DNA of 64,000 nucleotides from Natronococcus occultus SP4 (GCF_000328685.1 NC_019974.1:1975001-2039000); one strand, 5' to 3'. Shown: positions 8,504-17,937, numbered from the stretch's first letter. Notes: a model not told the origin generated them from the letters alone. Made by a program: numbers and translations.

Positions 8504-9441
8504 CCCGGACCCGCCGGGGAGTCGGCCCCGTAGTAGTGTTTGAAGATGTCGTCGAGCTCTGGGTCACTGATGTCGACGTCCTCGACCGCGAACTGGACGA
8601 GATGCTCCAGTAATTCGGCGGGCTTGTCGGTGTAGGTAAACCGGACCGTAGCATCGACGATCTCGACGTCGATCATTTCCGACGTAACGAACGCCGATTC
8701 GTTCACCGGCTCTGCCAGTTGCACCCGGACGCGTTTGCCGCTGCGTTTGAGCAGGTCGTCGACGTCCTCGAGCACGACCAGTCCTCCGTTCCGAATGATC
8801 CCGACGCGATCGCAGACGCGTTGGACTTCGCTGAGGACGTGCGAGGAGAAGAAAATCGTCTTGCCGGCGTCGCGTTCCTCCTCGAGGAACGCGTGCATCC
8901 GATCCTGTTTGAGCGGGTCGAGTCCGGACGTCGGCTCGTCGAGAATCGCGAGGTCCGGATCGTGCATGAACGCCTGGACGATACCGAGCATCCGCTTGTT
9001 TCCGTGGGAGTACGTCTCGACCGGTTTCTCGAGTGGTGGATGGAACAGGTCTAGGAGTTCGTCCCGTCGCTTGTCCCCGCGCATCCGGGCGAAGTAATCG
9101 AGGACCTGACGGCCGGTCAACCGCTCCTCGAAGCCGAGCGTGTCCGGCAGGTAGCCGATGGTAGCTTTCACCTCGGTGAGCGCTCGCCGGTCGTGGATAT
9201 CCGCACCGAGCACTTCAGCAGTGCCAGCGGTCGGTTTGATAAGTCCGAGCAGCAGTCGAATGGTCGTGGTCTTGCCCGCGCCGTTCGGCCCGAGGTAGCC
9301 GAATATCTCGCCCGACTCGACGTCGAAGCTGATCCCGTCGTTGGCCGCGACGTCGCCGTACCGCTTGGTGAGACTGTCCAGTCTGATCGTGGGCTCGTCG
9401 TGGTTCGACTCGCCTTCGCTCGCGTCGACCTGGGTTTGCAT
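8500..9441 (-). CDS. ABC transporter ATP-binding protein (ABC-2 exporter)
   Basis: The protein has 313 residues. Walker A is GPNGAGKTTT (about residues 53-62) and Walker B with D-loop is LAILDEPTSGLDP. The switch His lies in FFSSHVLSEV. The signature loop reads YSHGNKRM instead of LSGGQ, a variant tolerated in this drug/bacitracin-type exporter group. A C-terminal domain of about 90 residues follows the nucleotide-binding domain, as in other CcmA-like ATPases. It is the first gene of a three-gene coupled operon with two permeases. The protein powers export of an unidentified substrate from the cytoplasmic face of the membrane. Confidence 0.95.
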   Translation of the reverse strand: MQTQVDASEGESNHDEPTIRLDSLTKRYGDVAANDGISFDVESGEIFGYLGPNGAGKTTTIRLLLGLIKPTAGTAEVLGADIHDRRALTEVKATIGYLPDTLGFEERLTGRQVLDYFARMRGDKRRDELLDLFHPPLEKPVETYSHGNKRMLGIVQAFMHDPDLAILDEPTSGLDPLKQDRMHAFLEEERDAGKTIFFSSHVLSEVQRVCDRVGIIRNGGLVVLEDVDDLLKRSGKRVRVQLAEPVNESAFVTSEMIDVEIVDATVRFTYTDKPAELLEHLVQFAVEDVDISDPELDDIFKHYYGADSPAGPG

Positions 9442-9677
9442 GGATCACTACCTGTTTCGAGGACGTGTCGCCGGCCGCGATGGCCGCGACGCGCTACTCG
9501 ACATCCCGGATCGGAATAAATCGTGTTCGTACCGTCGGGAACTGTCCGGACGAGACGACTGTGTTTCGTCCGGTACGATCGGGACGCCAGAACGGTCGAG
9601 CGGCGTCCGGCGGCGCGAGCGCTCGAGCGACACCTCGAGATCGTCGGCAACGACACACGGTAACGTCAGGCTTCGGG
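9442..9677. promoter_or_regulatory. Promoter region of the ABC exporter, with inverted repeat 9546-9573
   Basis: This spacer holds no convincing gene. On the minus strand a TATA-like GATTTATTCC lies near 9510-9520, about 75 nt upstream of the ATPase start. Further upstream is an inverted repeat with 8-nt arms, CCGGACGA (9546-9553) and TCGTCCGG (9566-9573), separated by 12 nt. It would suit a dimeric regulator, but binding is conjecture. Confidence 0.35.
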
Positions 9678-10388
9678 TCAGCGATCGACCGGCCGGTTTC
9701 GGGCCTTTTCACACTTTTTGACCCGCGTCGCGAGCGCGACAAACAGCGCCAGCAGCACGAACGTCGTCTCGCCGGCCGCGACGACGCCCAGCGCGTCAGC
9801 ACCGAGGAACATCGGTTCGTCCTGGGCGACGGGGATCGTCGTGTGGTGGACGCCGTGGGGACCCTCGAGTATCGGGACGAAGTAGTCGACGATCAGATTG
9901 AACGTGTACCAGCCAAGCGCGACGGCGACTCCCCAGACCGGGAAGTCGGTGATTCGGTGGAGAACGAACGCCTGGACGACCATCGCGAGGTGGCTCCAGA
10001 ACAGGAACTGGTACATCAGGAAGTCGGTCTGGGCCAGGTAGGTCTCGTGGAAGACGACGAGCGTGTACGGCGTCCAGAGCCCGAGGACGACGTTCCCGAA
10101 AAAGGCCAGCGCGGTCAGCCAGGGGAGTTCGTGGCCGAGCTTCCAGGCGGCGATCGCCAGCGCGATAAACAGCGTCGCCAGCGGGCTGTCGGGCACCCAC
10201 GGCCACATCGGCGTCGGCGTCGCCGCGAGCTGGGCCGAGTAGTACCAGAAGCCGAAGGCGGTGCCCGCGAGGTTGATCGCGACGACGACCCACGCGAACC
10301 GCAGCCCGAGGTCCTCGATCGTCCTCGGGACGGGGGCGAGGGAGCTCGGCAGCGGATCGCGGTCGGGCAGCCCGGTCGGCGCGGTCAT
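9678..10388 (-). CDS. DUF1405 family membrane protein
   Basis: The protein has 236 residues from ATG 10388, with six to seven hydrophobic helices. Conserved polar motifs include WYYSAQLAATP, FGNVVLGLWTPYTLV and HLAMVVQAFVLHR. This matches DUF1405, an uncharacterised membrane family found in Bacillus and haloarchaea. The frame stays open upstream to 10682, but the sequence there is Arg/Ser-rich shadow and overlaps the divergent 10486 gene, so 10388 is chosen. The C-terminus is basic (RVKKCEKARNR) and probably cytoplasmic. Function is unknown. It is divergent from the acetoacetate decarboxylase-like gene. Confidence 0.88.
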   Translation of the reverse strand: MTAPTGLPDRDPLPSSLAPVPRTIEDLGLRFAWVVVAINLAGTAFGFWYYSAQLAATPTPMWPWVPDSPLATLFIALAIAAWKLGHELPWLTALAFFGNVVLGLWTPYTLVVFHETYLAQTDFLMYQFLFWSHLAMVVQAFVLHRITDFPVWGVAVALGWYTFNLIVDYFVPILEGPHGVHHTTIPVAQDEPMFLGADALGVVAAGETTFVLLALFVALATRVKKCEKARNRPVDR

Positions 10389-10485
10389 CGTTCGGCGCGA
10401 CGAACGGAACCCGCAAAACGGTAGCGGTTGCGACCCGTCGGTGCTCGCCCACAGTCCTATCATCCCTGTCACCGTTCGCTCGGAT

Positions 10486-11253
10486 ATGGCACCCCACACC
10501 GACGACCGAGGACGTCGGGTACTCTCGACCGGACACGCGGTTTCGCTGCCGCTCGAGCTCTCGTGTACGCTCGGCGGCGTCGTCGTGCCGGCCCGTCGGG
10601 CGCGTCTGGAGGCGGTTCTCCCCGACGAGCTGTCGTCGCTCACGATCGCGCCTCGTCTCGGCTGTGTCGCGCTCGTCGGCATCGGATACCACCGCGTCGG
10701 CCGCGACCCGGGCCTCGAGCCCTACGACGAGTTCGCCGTTATCGTCCCCACCGTTCGCGGGAGTCGAACCGATCGGCCGCTCGCGCAGCTGTTCGACGGC
10801 GAGCCGGGTGGGTACGTCCACTGGCTCCCCGTGACGACCGACGCGTCGGTCGCGCTCGGCCGCGAGCTCTGGGGGTATCCGAAGGAACGCGCACCGATCA
10901 CCGTCACCGACGGTCCGCAGGGGTTCCGCGTCGTCGTCGGCGATCGCGACGCGAGCGAGGACGCGGTCCGGCTCGAAGTGTCGCGTCCTCGAGCCACGGT
11001 CTCGCTTCGCGGGACGGAGCGCTCGAGTTTCACCCGTCGCGACGGCGAGCTGATCCGGGCGCGGATGCAGCTCCGCGGCGAGATCTCGGTCGGGCCGCCG
11101 ATCGGAGCCGACGTCGAGATCGCGCCACGACTGGCCGCCCGGCTGGGACTGTGGCGTCGGCCGCTGGCTCGGCTGTATGGCTCCCGCGTCCGCGCGCGGC
11201 TGTTCGAGGGGGAGTCGATCGCGGCGAACAACGTCGACAAAGGACACGCGTAA
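10486..11253 (+). CDS. Acetoacetate decarboxylase family protein
   Basis: The protein has 255 residues from ATG 10486. The motif ELWGYPKERA contains Lys133, which corresponds to the Schiff-base lysine in the E.xGxPK motif of acetoacetate decarboxylase. The beta-rich body fits the ADC fold (PF06314), and the length is close to the family norm of about 245-250. Many ADC-like proteins are not true acetoacetate decarboxylases, so the substrate is left open; it is probably a beta-keto or related carboxylic acid. It lies 25 bp before pdxS on the same strand, which suggests co-transcription, although no shared pathway is obvious. Confidence 0.87.
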   Translation: MAPHTDDRGRRVLSTGHAVSLPLELSCTLGGVVVPARRARLEAVLPDELSSLTIAPRLGCVALVGIGYHRVGRDPGLEPYDEFAVIVPTVRGSRTDRPLAQLFDGEPGGYVHWLPVTTDASVALGRELWGYPKERAPITVTDGPQGFRVVVGDRDASEDAVRLEVSRPRATVSLRGTERSSFTRRDGELIRARMQLRGEISVGPPIGADVEIAPRLAARLGLWRRPLARLYGSRVRARLFEGESIAANNVDKGHA

Positions 11254-11278
11254 GTGGGCCCGATCCTAACGGCGCGAT

Positions 11279-12187
11279 ATGCCAGCGAGTACCGATCTCG
11301 AGGAGCTTCGACGGGGGACGGACCTCGTGAAGCGCGGCTTCGCACAGATGCAGAAGGGGGGCGTCATCATGGACGTCGTCAACAAAGAACAGGCCCGCAT
11401 CGCCGAGGACGCGGGCGCGGTCGCCGTGATGGCTCTCGAGGCCGTCCCGGCGGACATCCGCAAGCGCGGCGGCGTCGCCCGGATGGCCGACCCCGCCGAC
11501 GTCGCCGAAATCGTCGAGGAGGTCTCGATCCCGGTGATGGGCAAGTCCCGAATCGGTCACACGAAGGAAGCCCAGATCCTCGAGGCCGTCGGCGTCGACA
11601 TGATCGACGAGTCCGAGGTACTGACCCCGGCCGACGACGCCTACCACATCGACAAGCGCGAGTTTACGGCGCCGTTCGTCTGTGGCGCGCGCGACCTCGG
11701 CGAGGCGCTGCGCCGGATCCACGAGGGGGCAGCGATGATCCGCACGAAGGGCGAGGCCGGCACCGGCGACGTCAATCAGGCGGTCCACCACCAGCGGACG
11801 ATCAAGGGCGCTATCCGCGAGCTCGAGGGGATGACCCACGAGGAGCGGGAGGCCTACGCTCGCGAGATCGAGGCGCCCGCCGAGCTGGTCCACGAGACCG
11901 CAGAGATGGGTCGGCTCCCGGTCGTGAACTTCGCCGCCGGCGGGATCGCGACCCCCGCCGACGCCGCCCTGATGATGCACCACGAGTGTGACGGCATCTT
12001 CGTCGGCAGCGGGATCTTCGGCGCCGAGAACCCGCGTGCGATGGGCGAGGCGATCGTCGAAGCGGTCAACAACTGGGACGATCCCGATCGGCTCGCCGAC
12101 ATCGCCTCGAACCTCGGCAAGGGGATGAAAGGCGACTCCAACGCCGACCTCGCCGAGGAGGAGCAGCTGCAGGGTCGGGGCGTCTGA
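11279..12187 (+). CDS. pdxS: Pyridoxal 5'-phosphate synthase, lyase subunit PdxS
   Basis: This 302-residue (beta/alpha)8 enzyme makes PLP from ribose 5-phosphate, glyceraldehyde 3-phosphate and ammonia, with PdxT supplying the ammonia. Lys89 in [11 protein letters not shown] is the residue that binds the ribose phosphate. The second active-site lysine is in [11 protein letters not shown] (near 157). Other family blocks are [24 protein letters not shown] and GIFVGSGIF. The C-terminal tail ends EEQLQGRGV, as in other archaeal PdxS. No pdxT is visible in this window, so it must lie elsewhere. Confidence 0.98.
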   Translation: MPASTDLEELRRGTDLVKRGFAQMQKGGVIMDVVNKEQARIAEDAGAVAVMALEAVPADIRKRGGVARMADPADVAEIVEEVSIPVMGKSRIGHTKEAQILEAVGVDMIDESEVLTPADDAYHIDKREFTAPFVCGARDLGEALRRIHEGAAMIRTKGEAGTGDVNQAVHHQRTIKGAIRELEGMTHEEREAYAREIEAPAELVHETAEMGRLPVVNFAAGGIATPADAALMMHHECDGIFVGSGIFGAENPRAMGEAIVEAVNNWDDPDRLADIASNLGKGMKGDSNADLAEEEQLQGRGV

Positions 12188-12284
12188 GCGGGTAGCGATC
12201 GAGACTGTTCTCGTATCCTGCCGGTTTTCGTCCGAACGAATCGGTAAGCAGCCCCGTTTTCTCGGTGCCGAACGTACCGGTCCC

Positions 12285-13049
12285 ATGAGTCAGTCGACAT
12301 CTCTGGAGCAGCTGTTCGATCGCCTCGCGAACGCCCTCGAGGGGCTGCTTCGGGCCGTCGCCGAGGACGCGACCGACGACCGGGTGGCGTCGACAGCGGC
12401 CGAGCTGTGGGACGTCGTCGCGGAACTCGAGGACGTCCTCGAAACCGTCGACCTCGAGCGACTGCCCGAGGCCGTCGACGCGGCGGCGCTGCCCGACGTC
12501 CTCGAACTCGAGCGGCTATCCGAGGCGATTCGAGAGCGGGACCCCGACCTGGCGCTCGATCTCGACGCCCTGCGGCGGGCGATCGAGCTGCGGGAGCTCT
12601 GGAACGCCGTCGACCTCGCCGAGTTCGGACGGGAGTCCGAACAGCTCCGGAACGAGCTCGAGGACGTCCTCGGACCCGACGCGTTCGACTCGGGCGACTG
12701 CTCGGAGCCGTCGGAGCTCGAGGCGGTCGCCGAGGAGGTCAAGGGGGAGGCGACGAACGCGGCGTTCCAGCAGGAGGTCAGAGACCGGATCGAGCCGGCT
12801 CGGGAAGCGGTGATCGACGCCCACGCGACGGTCGAGGAGCTGTACGAGTCCCACCAGCGCGGCCCCGGCTCCGAGGGCCGACGACCGACGTCGAACAACC
12901 CGACGGCGGCGTCCTCGATGCCCGTCGGCCCGCTCCCGGCGAGCGCCTCGACACGGGTCTCGACCGTGCCGACCGACGTTCGCCACGCCAAAGTCGAGAC
13001 CTTCCCCCACGTGTACGGACGGCGCTGGCGAAGCGCCCGACGCGGGTGA
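12285..13049 (+). CDS. Haloarchaeal hypothetical protein, acidic helical
   Basis: The protein has 254 residues. Residues 1-190 are almost entirely Leu/Glu/Ala/Asp-rich amphipathic helices with repeated VDLERLPEAVD- and LELERLSEAI-like phrases, suggesting helical repeats or coiled coil. The last 65 residues change to a Ser/Pro/Thr/Arg-rich, probably disordered tail. There is no signal peptide or membrane segment. The gene stands alone between pdxS (97-bp gap) and a convergent membrane protein gene. I do not recognise a function. The whole frame has normal haloarchaeal codon bias. Confidence 0.75.
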   Translation: MSQSTSLEQLFDRLANALEGLLRAVAEDATDDRVASTAAELWDVVAELEDVLETVDLERLPEAVDAAALPDVLELERLSEAIRERDPDLALDLDALRRAIELRELWNAVDLAEFGRESEQLRNELEDVLGPDAFDSGDCSEPSELEAVAEEVKGEATNAAFQQEVRDRIEPAREAVIDAHATVEELYESHQRGPGSEGRRPTSNNPTAASSMPVGPLPASASTRVSTVPTDVRHAKVETFPHVYGRRWRSARRG

Positions 13050-13087
13050 GACGGTTCGCTGTAGCTGTTTGCCGGAGTGAGCCGACG

Positions 13088-13438
13088 CTACCACCACGTC
13101 CGCGGCGGCGGGACGACGCCGACCCGGACGAGTCCCAGCAAGGCGAGGTAGGTTCCAGTCGCGCCACAGCACAGCGACAGTACCGGTCCCGGGGCAACGC
13201 GTGCCCCGACCGCTGCGAGTCCGACCGCCAGCGCGAGCGAGATCGTCTGGACGGCCCGCCGTTCCCAGTACCGACGGACGAGGACGTACTCGCGGGTCGC
13301 GACCAGTTCGAACAGGATCGTCCCGAGAGCGCCCCAGAGCAGGTAGAACGGAGAGAGTGTGGCGTCGACGAGGACGGCGAACCCGGCGAAGACGGCGAGC
13401 ACGGCGAGCGCCAGCGCCGCGTCGGTTCGCGTACCCAT
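13088..13438 (-). CDS. Small integral membrane protein (four helices)
   Basis: The protein has 116 residues with hydrophobic segments near 7-28, 30-50, 62-82 and 86-108. A basic loop (TREYVLVRRYWERR) lies between helices 2 and 3, which suggests that this loop is cytoplasmic. It ends 10 bp after homoserine kinase would begin to be read on the same strand; that is, it lies upstream of nothing and downstream of nothing functionally obvious, being the 3'-most gene of a minus-strand run that begins with thrB (11-bp gap). No family assignment is possible. Confidence 0.72.
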   Translation of the reverse strand: MGTRTDAALALAVLAVFAGFAVLVDATLSPFYLLWGALGTILFELVATREYVLVRRYWERRAVQTISLALAVGLAAVGARVAPGPVLSLCCGATGTYLALLGLVRVGVVPPPRTWW

Positions 13439-13448
13439 CGGGTGCGGA

Positions 13449-14333
13449 TCAGCCGTCCCGGTAGAGGCGTGCCCCCTCGCCGACGGCCGTCTGGTAGGCG
13501 CGACTCTCGATCCCGGCGGCGTCGAAGGCGTCCATCATCGCCCCGGCGATCTCGCGGCGAGCCCCCTCGCGACAGACCGCGAGGACGCCCGGGCCGGCAC
13601 CGCTGACGGTGACGCCGGTCGCGCCCGCCTCGAGGGCCGCCTCTCGAACCGCGTTGTAGCCGTCGATGAGGGCGCTTCGCTCGGGCGTAACGATGGCGTC
13701 GGTCAGTCCGCGTCCGACGAGTTCGGGATCGTCGCGGGTCATGCCGACGGTCAGGGTCGCGGCGTGGCCGACGGTGTCGACGACGTCCTCGAGGGCGGCG
13801 GTCTTCGGGACGACGTCGCGGGCGTCCCGGGTCGAGACGCTCGTTTCCGGCAGGCAGGCCACGAGGGGGATCGAGGCGTCGACCTGGGTGACGCCGTCGT
13901 CGGTGGCGATCGTGAACCCGCCGAGTAGGGAGGGGGCGACGTTGTCGGCGTGGGCCTCGCCCGACACAAGCGCCTCGCCCTCGGCGGCGATCGGGACCAG
14001 CTCCTCCCGCGAGAGCCCGCGGTCGTAGAGGGCGTTGAGCGCGACCGCGGCCCCCGCCGCGCTGGCCGCCGAGGAGCCGAGCCCCGAGGAGGGCCGAACC
14101 CCCTTGTCGATCCGGATCGTCGCGGGCGCATCGAGCGCGTCGGCGACCGCGCCGACGGTGTTTTGCTCCGGATCGGTCGGGATGTAGTTGCTTCCGGCAC
14201 CGGTGATCGTGATCGACGTCTCCGGGGCACGCTCGACCCGGATTACGTCGGCGGGCGCTCCGAGGGCGACGCCGAAGACGTCGAAGCCGCTCCCGAGATT
14301 CGCACTGGTCGCCGGAGCCCGCACGGTGAGCAT
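13449..14333 (-). CDS. thrB: Homoserine kinase
   Basis: This 294-residue GHMP-family kinase phosphorylates homoserine in threonine synthesis. The ATP-binding GHMP motif is RPSSGLGSSAASAAGAA (about residues 81-97). The N-terminal MLTVRAPATSANLGSGFD and C-terminal GATGVTVSGAGPGVLAV blocks are typical of ThrB. ATG 14333 is chosen over an in-frame upstream ATG at 14360 because family members begin at the MLTVRAPA strand. No other threonine genes are adjacent. The following minus-strand gene is the small membrane protein at 13088, 10 bp downstream. Confidence 0.96.
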   Translation of the reverse strand: MLTVRAPATSANLGSGFDVFGVALGAPADVIRVERAPETSITITGAGSNYIPTDPEQNTVGAVADALDAPATIRIDKGVRPSSGLGSSAASAAGAAVALNALYDRGLSREELVPIAAEGEALVSGEAHADNVAPSLLGGFTIATDDGVTQVDASIPLVACLPETSVSTRDARDVVPKTAALEDVVDTVGHAATLTVGMTRDDPELVGRGLTDAIVTPERSALIDGYNAVREAALEAGATGVTVSGAGPGVLAVCREGARREIAGAMMDAFDAAGIESRAYQTAVGEGARLYRDG

Positions 14334-14400
14334 GCCGAGTGATTTCCGGAGAGCGGCCAAAAAGGTAGCGAACGACGAGAGAATCGACGGCTACGTCGTG

Positions 14401-15678
14401 TCAGTCGTCGGGTGCGGTCTCCGGGGTCGGCTCGGCGTCGGCGAACCAGTCCAGCCCCGCGGCCAGCGCCACAGAGAGGACCATCCCCACGAGCGCGAAC
14501 GCGGCGATCATGACGAAGAACCAGCCCAGCGAGACGTCAAGCACGAACCCGCCGAGCGCGATGCTGGCGGCCCCAAAGCCGAACTCGCCGAGGTAGGTGT
14601 AGCCGTAGGAGAGTCCCCGGGTGTCGGCGGGCGTGTAGACCGCGACGGCGTTCTGGTAGAACGGCTGGATCGCAAACAGGAAGAAGCCGAAGACGCCACA
14701 GAGCGCGACGATGGCGATCAGCCCCATCCCGGTCACGGGAACGAACGCTATCGCGAGCACGACGAGGACGGCGAAGATCGCGGCCATCCCCCGGGCGGGC
14801 GGGATCCGGTCCGTTAGCTTGCCGCCGACGTACTGGCCGGCCATCCCGACGACCAGCAGGCCGACGTAGATGTAGTCGGCCGGCTCGATCCCGTCGAGCC
14901 CCTCGGGCAGGGCGAGTGCGTCCATCGCGGGCAGCCCGTGGAGGATCTCGGGGAGGTAGGTGAGCATCCCGCGGTAGTACAGCCCCTCGAAGGTGACGAT
15001 GACGAAGACGAGCGCGAACGTGCTCGCGAACAACACCTTCGAGTTCGCGAGAAACTCCGACAGCGACAGCGCATCGCTCGGGCCAGCGTCCGCGTCGTCG
15101 TCGACCGCGGCGGTCGCCTCGAAGTCAGCCGAGAGTCCGTACAGTACGGCCAGCGCGCCGGGCGCGGCCAGTATCGCGGCGACGTACTGCCACTCGAGGA
15201 AGATCAGCAGGGTCGCCGCGACGAACGGCCCGAGGGCGATCCCGGCGTTGCCGGCGATCCCGTGCCAGGCGAAGACGGTTCCCCGCTCCTCGACGCCCGT
15301 GCTGATGAGCGCAAGCCCCGCCGGGTGGTAGACGCTGGCGGCGAGTCCCCACAACAACAGTCCGACCGCGATCGCGTAGATGGAGTCGAGATACGACGCG
15401 CCCGCGATCACGAAAAACGCCGCGCTCATCCCGCCGAGACAGAGGATAATGAGCCGCTTCGCGCCGAACCGATCGACCAGCACGCCGGCCGGGAGGGCGC
15501 CGAATCCGAACAGTCCGTAGCTCGGCGCGAGGACGAGTCCGAGCAGGAGCAACGAGACGTCGAACTCCGCGAGCCAGACGACAAGCAGGATCGGGATCGC
15601 CGTCTCGAACCAGTGGACCAGCGCATGACCGGCCATCGTGAAGCCGGCGATCGACCGATCGTTTGCGTTCAGTGCCAT
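14401..15678 (-). CDS. Major facilitator superfamily transporter
   Basis: The protein has 425 residues with 12 predicted membrane helices. The MFS signature loop between helices 2 and 3 appears as GVLVDRFGAKRLI, with a counterpart GGKLTDRIPPARG in the second half. A charged central loop (about residues 185-205, rich in Asp/Ala) separates the halves, and the C-terminus is acidic. A TATA-like GATAAATAG on the minus strand about 28 nt before the ATG fits a leaderless transcript. The substrate cannot be predicted. It is followed on the same strand by thrB after 67 bp. Confidence 0.93.
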   Translation of the reverse strand: MALNANDRSIAGFTMAGHALVHWFETAIPILLVVWLAEFDVSLLLLGLVLAPSYGLFGFGALPAGVLVDRFGAKRLIILCLGGMSAAFFVIAGASYLDSIYAIAVGLLLWGLAASVYHPAGLALISTGVEERGTVFAWHGIAGNAGIALGPFVAATLLIFLEWQYVAAILAAPGALAVLYGLSADFEATAAVDDDADAGPSDALSLSEFLANSKVLFASTFALVFVIVTFEGLYYRGMLTYLPEILHGLPAMDALALPEGLDGIEPADYIYVGLLVVGMAGQYVGGKLTDRIPPARGMAAIFAVLVVLAIAFVPVTGMGLIAIVALCGVFGFFLFAIQPFYQNAVAVYTPADTRGLSYGYTYLGEFGFGAASIALGGFVLDVSLGWFFVMIAAFALVGMVLSVALAAGLDWFADAEPTPETAPDD

Positions 15679-15741
15679 TCGGTATCGAAACGGGAACGCG
15701 CCGACTATTTATCGGCTTGGATCCCGAGCGCGAGTCGGTGC

Positions 15742-16329
15742 CTAGGTGTCGTCTTCGTCGACGCCGACGGCTCGAGAGACGTCGACGTCCGCCGGTTCCT
15801 CCCGGCCGCCGACGACCAGTTCGCCGTCCTCGGTCTCGACGTAGACGTCGTCGGCGAACCCGCCCTCGGCGTAGGGGTGTTCGGGCTCCTCGAGACGCTC
15901 GGGGGTCGAGGGCGCCTCGGGAACGCCGTCGGCGGGCGCGAACTGGCCGAGCGGGTCGTCGATCGTGATGTCCCAGCGCTCGAAAAAGTCGCGGTAGCGG
16001 TCGTAGTGGTCGTCGAGCTCGTCGACGGGGAACTCCATCATCTCGGTCCAGCCGTGGTTGTAGAAATCGAAGTTCGCCTGGATGTGGGTGATCTCCCGGG
16101 CCTCGGCCTCCGAGTACCCCTCCTGGAGCGCGCGCAGGTACGTGTCCATCGTCGCGTCGAAGAAGCCGTCGAGGCGGTCAGTGCGTGTCTCGGCGTGGGC
16201 GGGATCGGCCTTCTCCGTGAAGATCTTCGTGTGCAGTCGGACGAGACTCGACTTGGCGACCGAGCGAACGACCGGCGTCTCGAGGGCCTTCCGTGAGGCG
16301 AAGTGACGCGCGTTCTGACGAAGCTTCAT
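15742..16329 (-). CDS. DUF6149-like haloarchaeal protein
   Basis: The protein has 195 residues from ATG 16329. The N-terminal MKLRQNARHFASRKALE, the central HTKIFTEKADPAHAETR and FFDATMDTYLRALQEGYSEAEAREITH, and the motif FDFYNHGWTEMMEFP match a conserved haloarchaeal family that I recall as DUF6149. The C-terminal 60 residues are acidic and of low complexity. There is no membrane segment. The frame is open to 16536, but upstream residues are Arg/Ser-rich and non-conserved. It precedes the MFS gene on the same strand by 63 bp. Function is unknown. Confidence 0.8.
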   Translation of the reverse strand: MKLRQNARHFASRKALETPVVRSVAKSSLVRLHTKIFTEKADPAHAETRTDRLDGFFDATMDTYLRALQEGYSEAEAREITHIQANFDFYNHGWTEMMEFPVDELDDHYDRYRDFFERWDITIDDPLGQFAPADGVPEAPSTPERLEEPEHPYAEGGFADDVYVETEDGELVVGGREEPADVDVSRAVGVDEDDT

Positions 16330-16562
16330 GGACCCCGCTAGCGGCCCGCCAGTAAAGAGCCGTTCGGAGGGGGCGAAGGCGACTGGGATCGAGTGGCGGG
16401 TCGCTCGAACCGTCGGCTCCCCCCTCGACGCGAGCGGGGCCGCGGTTGCCGTCTTGGCTCCAGCGGCCGGGTTCGGTGTACGACCGTGGAGACAGTCTGG
16501 CCGGACGAAGAAAATAGACGAGATAGCAATATCCATTAACCCGCATTACGAACGGTCAGGAT

Positions 16563-17801
16563 ATGACCGAGTACGTCATCATCGGTGACGGGATCTCGGG
16601 CAGTTCGGCTGCCGAGACGCTCCGGGAAGAGGACCCGGAGTCTTCGATTACCGTCATCACCGATGAGGGGGAGGCGCTGTACAACCGGATTCTGATCAAA
16701 GAGCACGCGAAGGGGAAGCTTCCGGAAGCGCCGATCTCGATCCACGACGAGGAGTGGTACGAGGAGCGCGATATCGAACTCTCGCTGAACACTCACGTCA
16801 CCGGCGTCGACACCGACGAGAAGGTCGTCTACACCCACGAGGACGACGAGATTCCCTACGACAAGCTCCTGATCGCGACCGGGGGTACCCCGACCCAGCT
16901 CCCGGTCGAGGGCAGCGACGCCGAGGGAATTCATCACTTCTGGACGTTCCAGGACGCCCGCAAGATCCGCGAAAGCGCCGAGAACGCCGAGAAGGGCGTT
17001 ATCGTCGGCGCCGGACTGCTCGGCATCGACTTCGCCGCGGTCTGTGGTGCCCAGGGCGTCGAGGGCAAGTACCTGATGCGGGGCGACCGCTGGTGGCGCT
17101 ACGCGCTCTCGGGAGAGGGTGCGGAGATCATGCACGAGGGGATGCGCGAGGTCGGCGTCGACCCCGTCTTCGACAGCGGCGTCGACCGCTTCGAGACCGA
17201 CGAGGACGGTCGCGTCACTGCGGCCGTCGATCCGAACGGCGACCGCTACGAGTGTGACTTCGCCGGCGTCGCCATCGGGCTGACGTTTAACACCGAGTAC
17301 CTCGGCGACATCGGGCTTGAACAGGACAACGGGATCGTCGTCGACCAGTATATGCAGACGAACCTCGAGGACGTCTACGCGGCCGGGGACATCACCCGCT
17401 TTTACGACGTTCTGCTGGGCGAGCAGGCCCAGAACGGCTCCTGGGGCTCCGCGAAGGAGCAGGGCCGGATCGCCGGCGTCAACATGGCCGCCGACGGCGA
17501 GGCCGAGGAGTTCGAGTGGGTGTCCTCGTACTCGATCACGCACTTCGATTTCCCCTTCCTTTCGTTCGGTCACCCGACGCTGGGCGACGACTACGCCGAA
17601 CGCAAGTACAGCGACACCGAGTGGCGCCGCATCGCGTTCAAGGACGGCAAGGTCGTCGGCGGCGTCCTCATCGGCGATCTCTCCCCGCAGAGCAAGCTCA
17701 AACAGCTGATGCGCGAACAGCGCGTCGTCGCCGACCAGAGGGAGGTCTTGCTCGAGGAGACCGTCGACCTCGACGACCTCGCGCCGCCACAGGAACAGTA
17801 G
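16563..17801 (+). CDS. NAD(P)/FAD-dependent oxidoreductase (NirB/rubredoxin-reductase type)
   Basis: The protein has 412 residues. The N-terminal FAD-binding motif is VIIGDGISGSSAAETL. The NAD(P)-binding motif is VIVGAGLLGIDFAAV (about residues 142-156), and YAAGDITRF is the second FAD contact. This is the pyridine-nucleotide-disulfide-reductase fold without a redox disulfide, as in the flavin part of NAD(P)H-nitrite reductase or ferredoxin/rubredoxin reductases. A C-terminal dimerisation-like domain contains FKDGKVVGGVLIGD, and no siroheme or BFD-type Cys domains follow. The electron acceptor is unknown. It is divergent from the 15742 gene across a 233-bp spacer that holds nothing else I can identify. 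Confidence 0.9.
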   Translation: MTEYVIIGDGISGSSAAETLREEDPESSITVITDEGEALYNRILIKEHAKGKLPEAPISIHDEEWYEERDIELSLNTHVTGVDTDEKVVYTHEDDEIPYDKLLIATGGTPTQLPVEGSDAEGIHHFWTFQDARKIRESAENAEKGVIVGAGLLGIDFAAVCGAQGVEGKYLMRGDRWWRYALSGEGAEIMHEGMREVGVDPVFDSGVDRFETDEDGRVTAAVDPNGDRYECDFAGVAIGLTFNTEYLGDIGLEQDNGIVVDQYMQTNLEDVYAAGDITRFYDVLLGEQAQNGSWGSAKEQGRIAGVNMAADGEAEEFEWVSSYSITHFDFPFLSFGHPTLGDDYAERKYSDTEWRRIAFKDGKVVGGVLIGDLSPQSKLKQLMREQRVVADQREVLLEETVDLDDLAPPQEQ

Positions 17802-17903
17802 CGTCGTCGGGCTACCTTCTCCGAACCGACCAGCGGTTCACACCACGAACGGCGGACTCTCGATCGTTGCTCGCCGTCCGTTCCAATCCGTTCAGTGATA
17901 ACA

Positions 17904-17910
17904 GTTAAGT
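17904..17910 (+). promoter_or_regulatory. TATA-like element for the 17938 small gene
   Basis: GTTAAGT lies 28 nt before the ATG at 17938, the spacing expected for a leaderless archaeal transcript. It supports ATG 17938 over the in-frame GTG 17917 and ATG 17923. Confidence 0.45.
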
Positions 17911-17937
17911 GATATCGTGGGTATGGTAGTCACACAC

